Shown one piece after another: positions 62,534 through 64,000 of a stretch of 64,000 bases of DNA. The position numbers and the translations under genes were made by a program. This stretch comes from Plectrocnemia conspersa (lineage: Eukaryota > Arthropoda > Insecta > Trichoptera > Polycentropodidae), in assembly GCA_009617715.1 (NCBI GenBank), contig VTFK01000036.1, positions 248,001 to 312,000 of the forward strand, given 5' to 3'. How positions within the stretch are numbered: the first letter of the stretch is position 1; the number at the start of each line of letters is the position of its first letter. The notes below the pieces were generated by a model. That model was given only the letters and a program-made list of their open reading frames with translations, was not told where the DNA came from and did not search any database.

Positions 62534-63170
62534 CAATATAATAAGTTTTAGAAATTGTTTAAATTATGGAACATAATACATCTTTTTGCCATTAATGTGG
62601 GATGGCTATAATCTAGTATTATTATATAAGCTATTAAAAAAATATCTTACTGTAATCACCGTATGCCTAATTTAAAATAATAGTTGGAAGTAGAAGTTAG
62701 CTTTTAAAAAAAATGTGGTATGTATAGTACGTCAACTTAAATATTAAAAATATTAATATTACCATTTTTTTATTATATTAGCACAAATAAAATATTTTAA
62801 GCTGCCCAAATAGTGCCATTTAACATCGACACAAAATAAATTATACGTTATTTAAATAAATATAATCAAAATTGCAACAATTCGGTATTCCAGTGATAAA
62901 AGAGAATTGCTAAAAGATAACGTCATATTCGACAAAAAAGTTTTTTACCTACGATTTTAACCAGTGATTCTGCTATACATGCAACGCGGTCTACTAGTAT
63001 AGCTTCAAAAACAAAAAATCAAATAAATATATGTATATATTATATAAATTTATACTTATTTCAACTGGTAAAATCCATTTTTTAGTACTAATACAGTTCG
63101 AATTACAATATTCTCTATTGTATGCAACATAATTGAATAAATCAAATACTTAGCCTTTCGAAGCCTCTAT
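62534..63170. other. AT-rich intergenic DNA
   Basis: No gene or element seen. Confidence 0.55.
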
Positions 63171-63174
63171 TCTG

Positions 63175-63535
63175 GTGCTTTAGTTCGGGTACGATTAAAC
63201 GGGTTTGCTTTGCTAGCTGTTCCATTTTCTGCAGTGCCAATAATCAAAACTACTTACCCCCTTAGTTACACAAGACAAGAACGCGGAGGGCTCTTTGGCT
63301 TGCGTAATCAGTTATTAATTGAAAATCGACCCGCTCTCGATTAGAACCCCTTGAACCGAACCTCCTCTGGGGACAATTTGTTATGATTTTAATTAATCGT
63401 TCACGTCACTACTGGATGTCCTCTTCCGTTCGAAATATACACAAAGTTTCGGCGGTGATTGATTGGATTTTTCTGCGCTTCAAACGTTTGTGATGGACGG
63501 CGTTTTGTGAATTTTCAAAAATGTATCAATCAACA
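63175..63535. promoter_or_regulatory. GC-richer non-coding island (candidate regulatory DNA)
   Basis: About 350 bp of balanced composition, single copy, no frame, with homeodomain-type cores (GTTATTAATTG, TTTTAATTAATCG) between GC-rich words. It fits an enhancer-like conserved element; unproven. Confidence 0.28.
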
Positions 63536-63683
63536 CGGAACAATTCCGTTCGCACTTCGGGATATACATTTTGTAATACACAAATAAAAGGGGGAGATTC
63601 GTTTACGTATTGTTAATCGAAATGTGTATGTAAATCTAAATATTTACTACAAAGTTTTTTATTTTATTTAGGGTAAACTGAGT

Positions 63684-63850
63684 TATGATAAAGCTTTTGA
63701 CAAAGTTGAGCATTTTAAACTTCTATAAATATTTTAGGATAAAGGAATTGATGATAATTGAAAACCTATATTGTAAAAAAACTGCCAATGTTCAAATTAA
63801 TAATATATTTAGTGAATATATCCAAATAAACTTCCATTCAATATTTTAAT
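63684..63850 (+). pseudogene. LINE reverse transcriptase fragment
   Basis: YDKAFDKVEHFKLL (63684-63725), then, after stops and a frame change, IIENLYCKKTANVQINNIFS and EYIQI (63755-63830). This order matches the reverse transcriptase palm region (AFDxVxHxxL ... IIxxLYxxxxAxVxxN) of a LINE different from the Jockey element at 59.6 kb. Heavily decayed. Confidence 0.65.
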
Positions 63851-64000
63851 AAGTATTGCAGAACATCAAAATAAGAAAGCATTAATATATTGGGAAAAAT
63901 ATCAGAGGATCATAATACAAACTAAATCAAATCATCCTTCAGGAGAAAATTAATAGACATTATGCGGTTTTTCAGCAAAACATTTTATTTTTATTTCTTG

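Overview
This window looks like a piece of a very AT-rich insect (at least arthropod) nuclear genome. The reasons are one intron-containing gene of an animal lipogenesis-regulator family, long (AT)n tracts, and a dense mix of decayed insect-type transposable elements (Jockey-like LINE, Penelope-like elements, Tc1/mariner, hAT and PIF/Harbinger MITEs, tRNA-derived SINEs). There are no operons, no bacterial signals and no CRISPR array. The exact order or species cannot be settled from sequence alone.

Gene content: the only well-supported host gene is a minus-strand MID1IP1/Spot14 (THRSP) homologue at 1717-2557. It has two coding exons separated by a 211-nt intron, a TATA-containing GC-rich promoter at about 2677-3060, and a poly(A) signal near 1493. 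The short intronic extension of the downstream open frame is not real coding; the true start lies in a 47-nt first coding exon. The remaining ~61 kb is intergenic.

Layout: 3.3-4.35 kb, Tc1/mariner element with decayed transposase. 7.7 and 21 kb, two copies of a MITE. 11.7-12.1 and 54.5-54.9 kb (partial copies at 44.0-44.2 and 48.7-48.85 kb), a modular fold-back family, one copy with a perfect 96-bp hairpin. 14.7-17.3 kb, Penelope-like pieces in both orientations with hammerhead-like motifs, plus a 350-bp (AT)n tract. 17.7, 26.9 and 57.9 kb, three hAT-type MITEs with 8-bp target duplications. 20.5, 24.95, 34.5 and 37.9 kb, tRNA-derived SINE-like units. 25.65-26.8 and 56.4-57.0 kb, an inverted dispersed repeat. 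27.96-29.1 and 63.7 kb, LINE coding remnants. 31.4-31.9 and 50.4-51.9 kb, an unrecognised dispersed repeat with coding-like stretches. 40.56-42.0 kb, a 1.4-kb inverted-repeat element. 44.0-48.85 kb, two inverted copies of a composite repeat, one containing a 530-bp tandem duplication. 58.9-59.03 kb, a ~15-bp degenerate minisatellite. 59.06-61.69 kb, a PIF/Harbinger-type MITE split by a 5'-truncated Jockey LINE, with both target duplications readable. 62.0-62.5 kb, another diverged duplication.

Between these lie long AT-rich stretches with no recognisable gene. A few compositionally distinct GC-richer islands (about 13.3, 19.3, 36.5, 42.4, 46.0, 46.7, 49.5 and 63.3 kb) have no credible coding frame and are candidates for conserved non-coding regulatory DNA. 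I saw no obviously new protein-coding system; the most unusual material is the fold-back family, the Penelope cluster with hammerhead-like cores, and the minisatellite.
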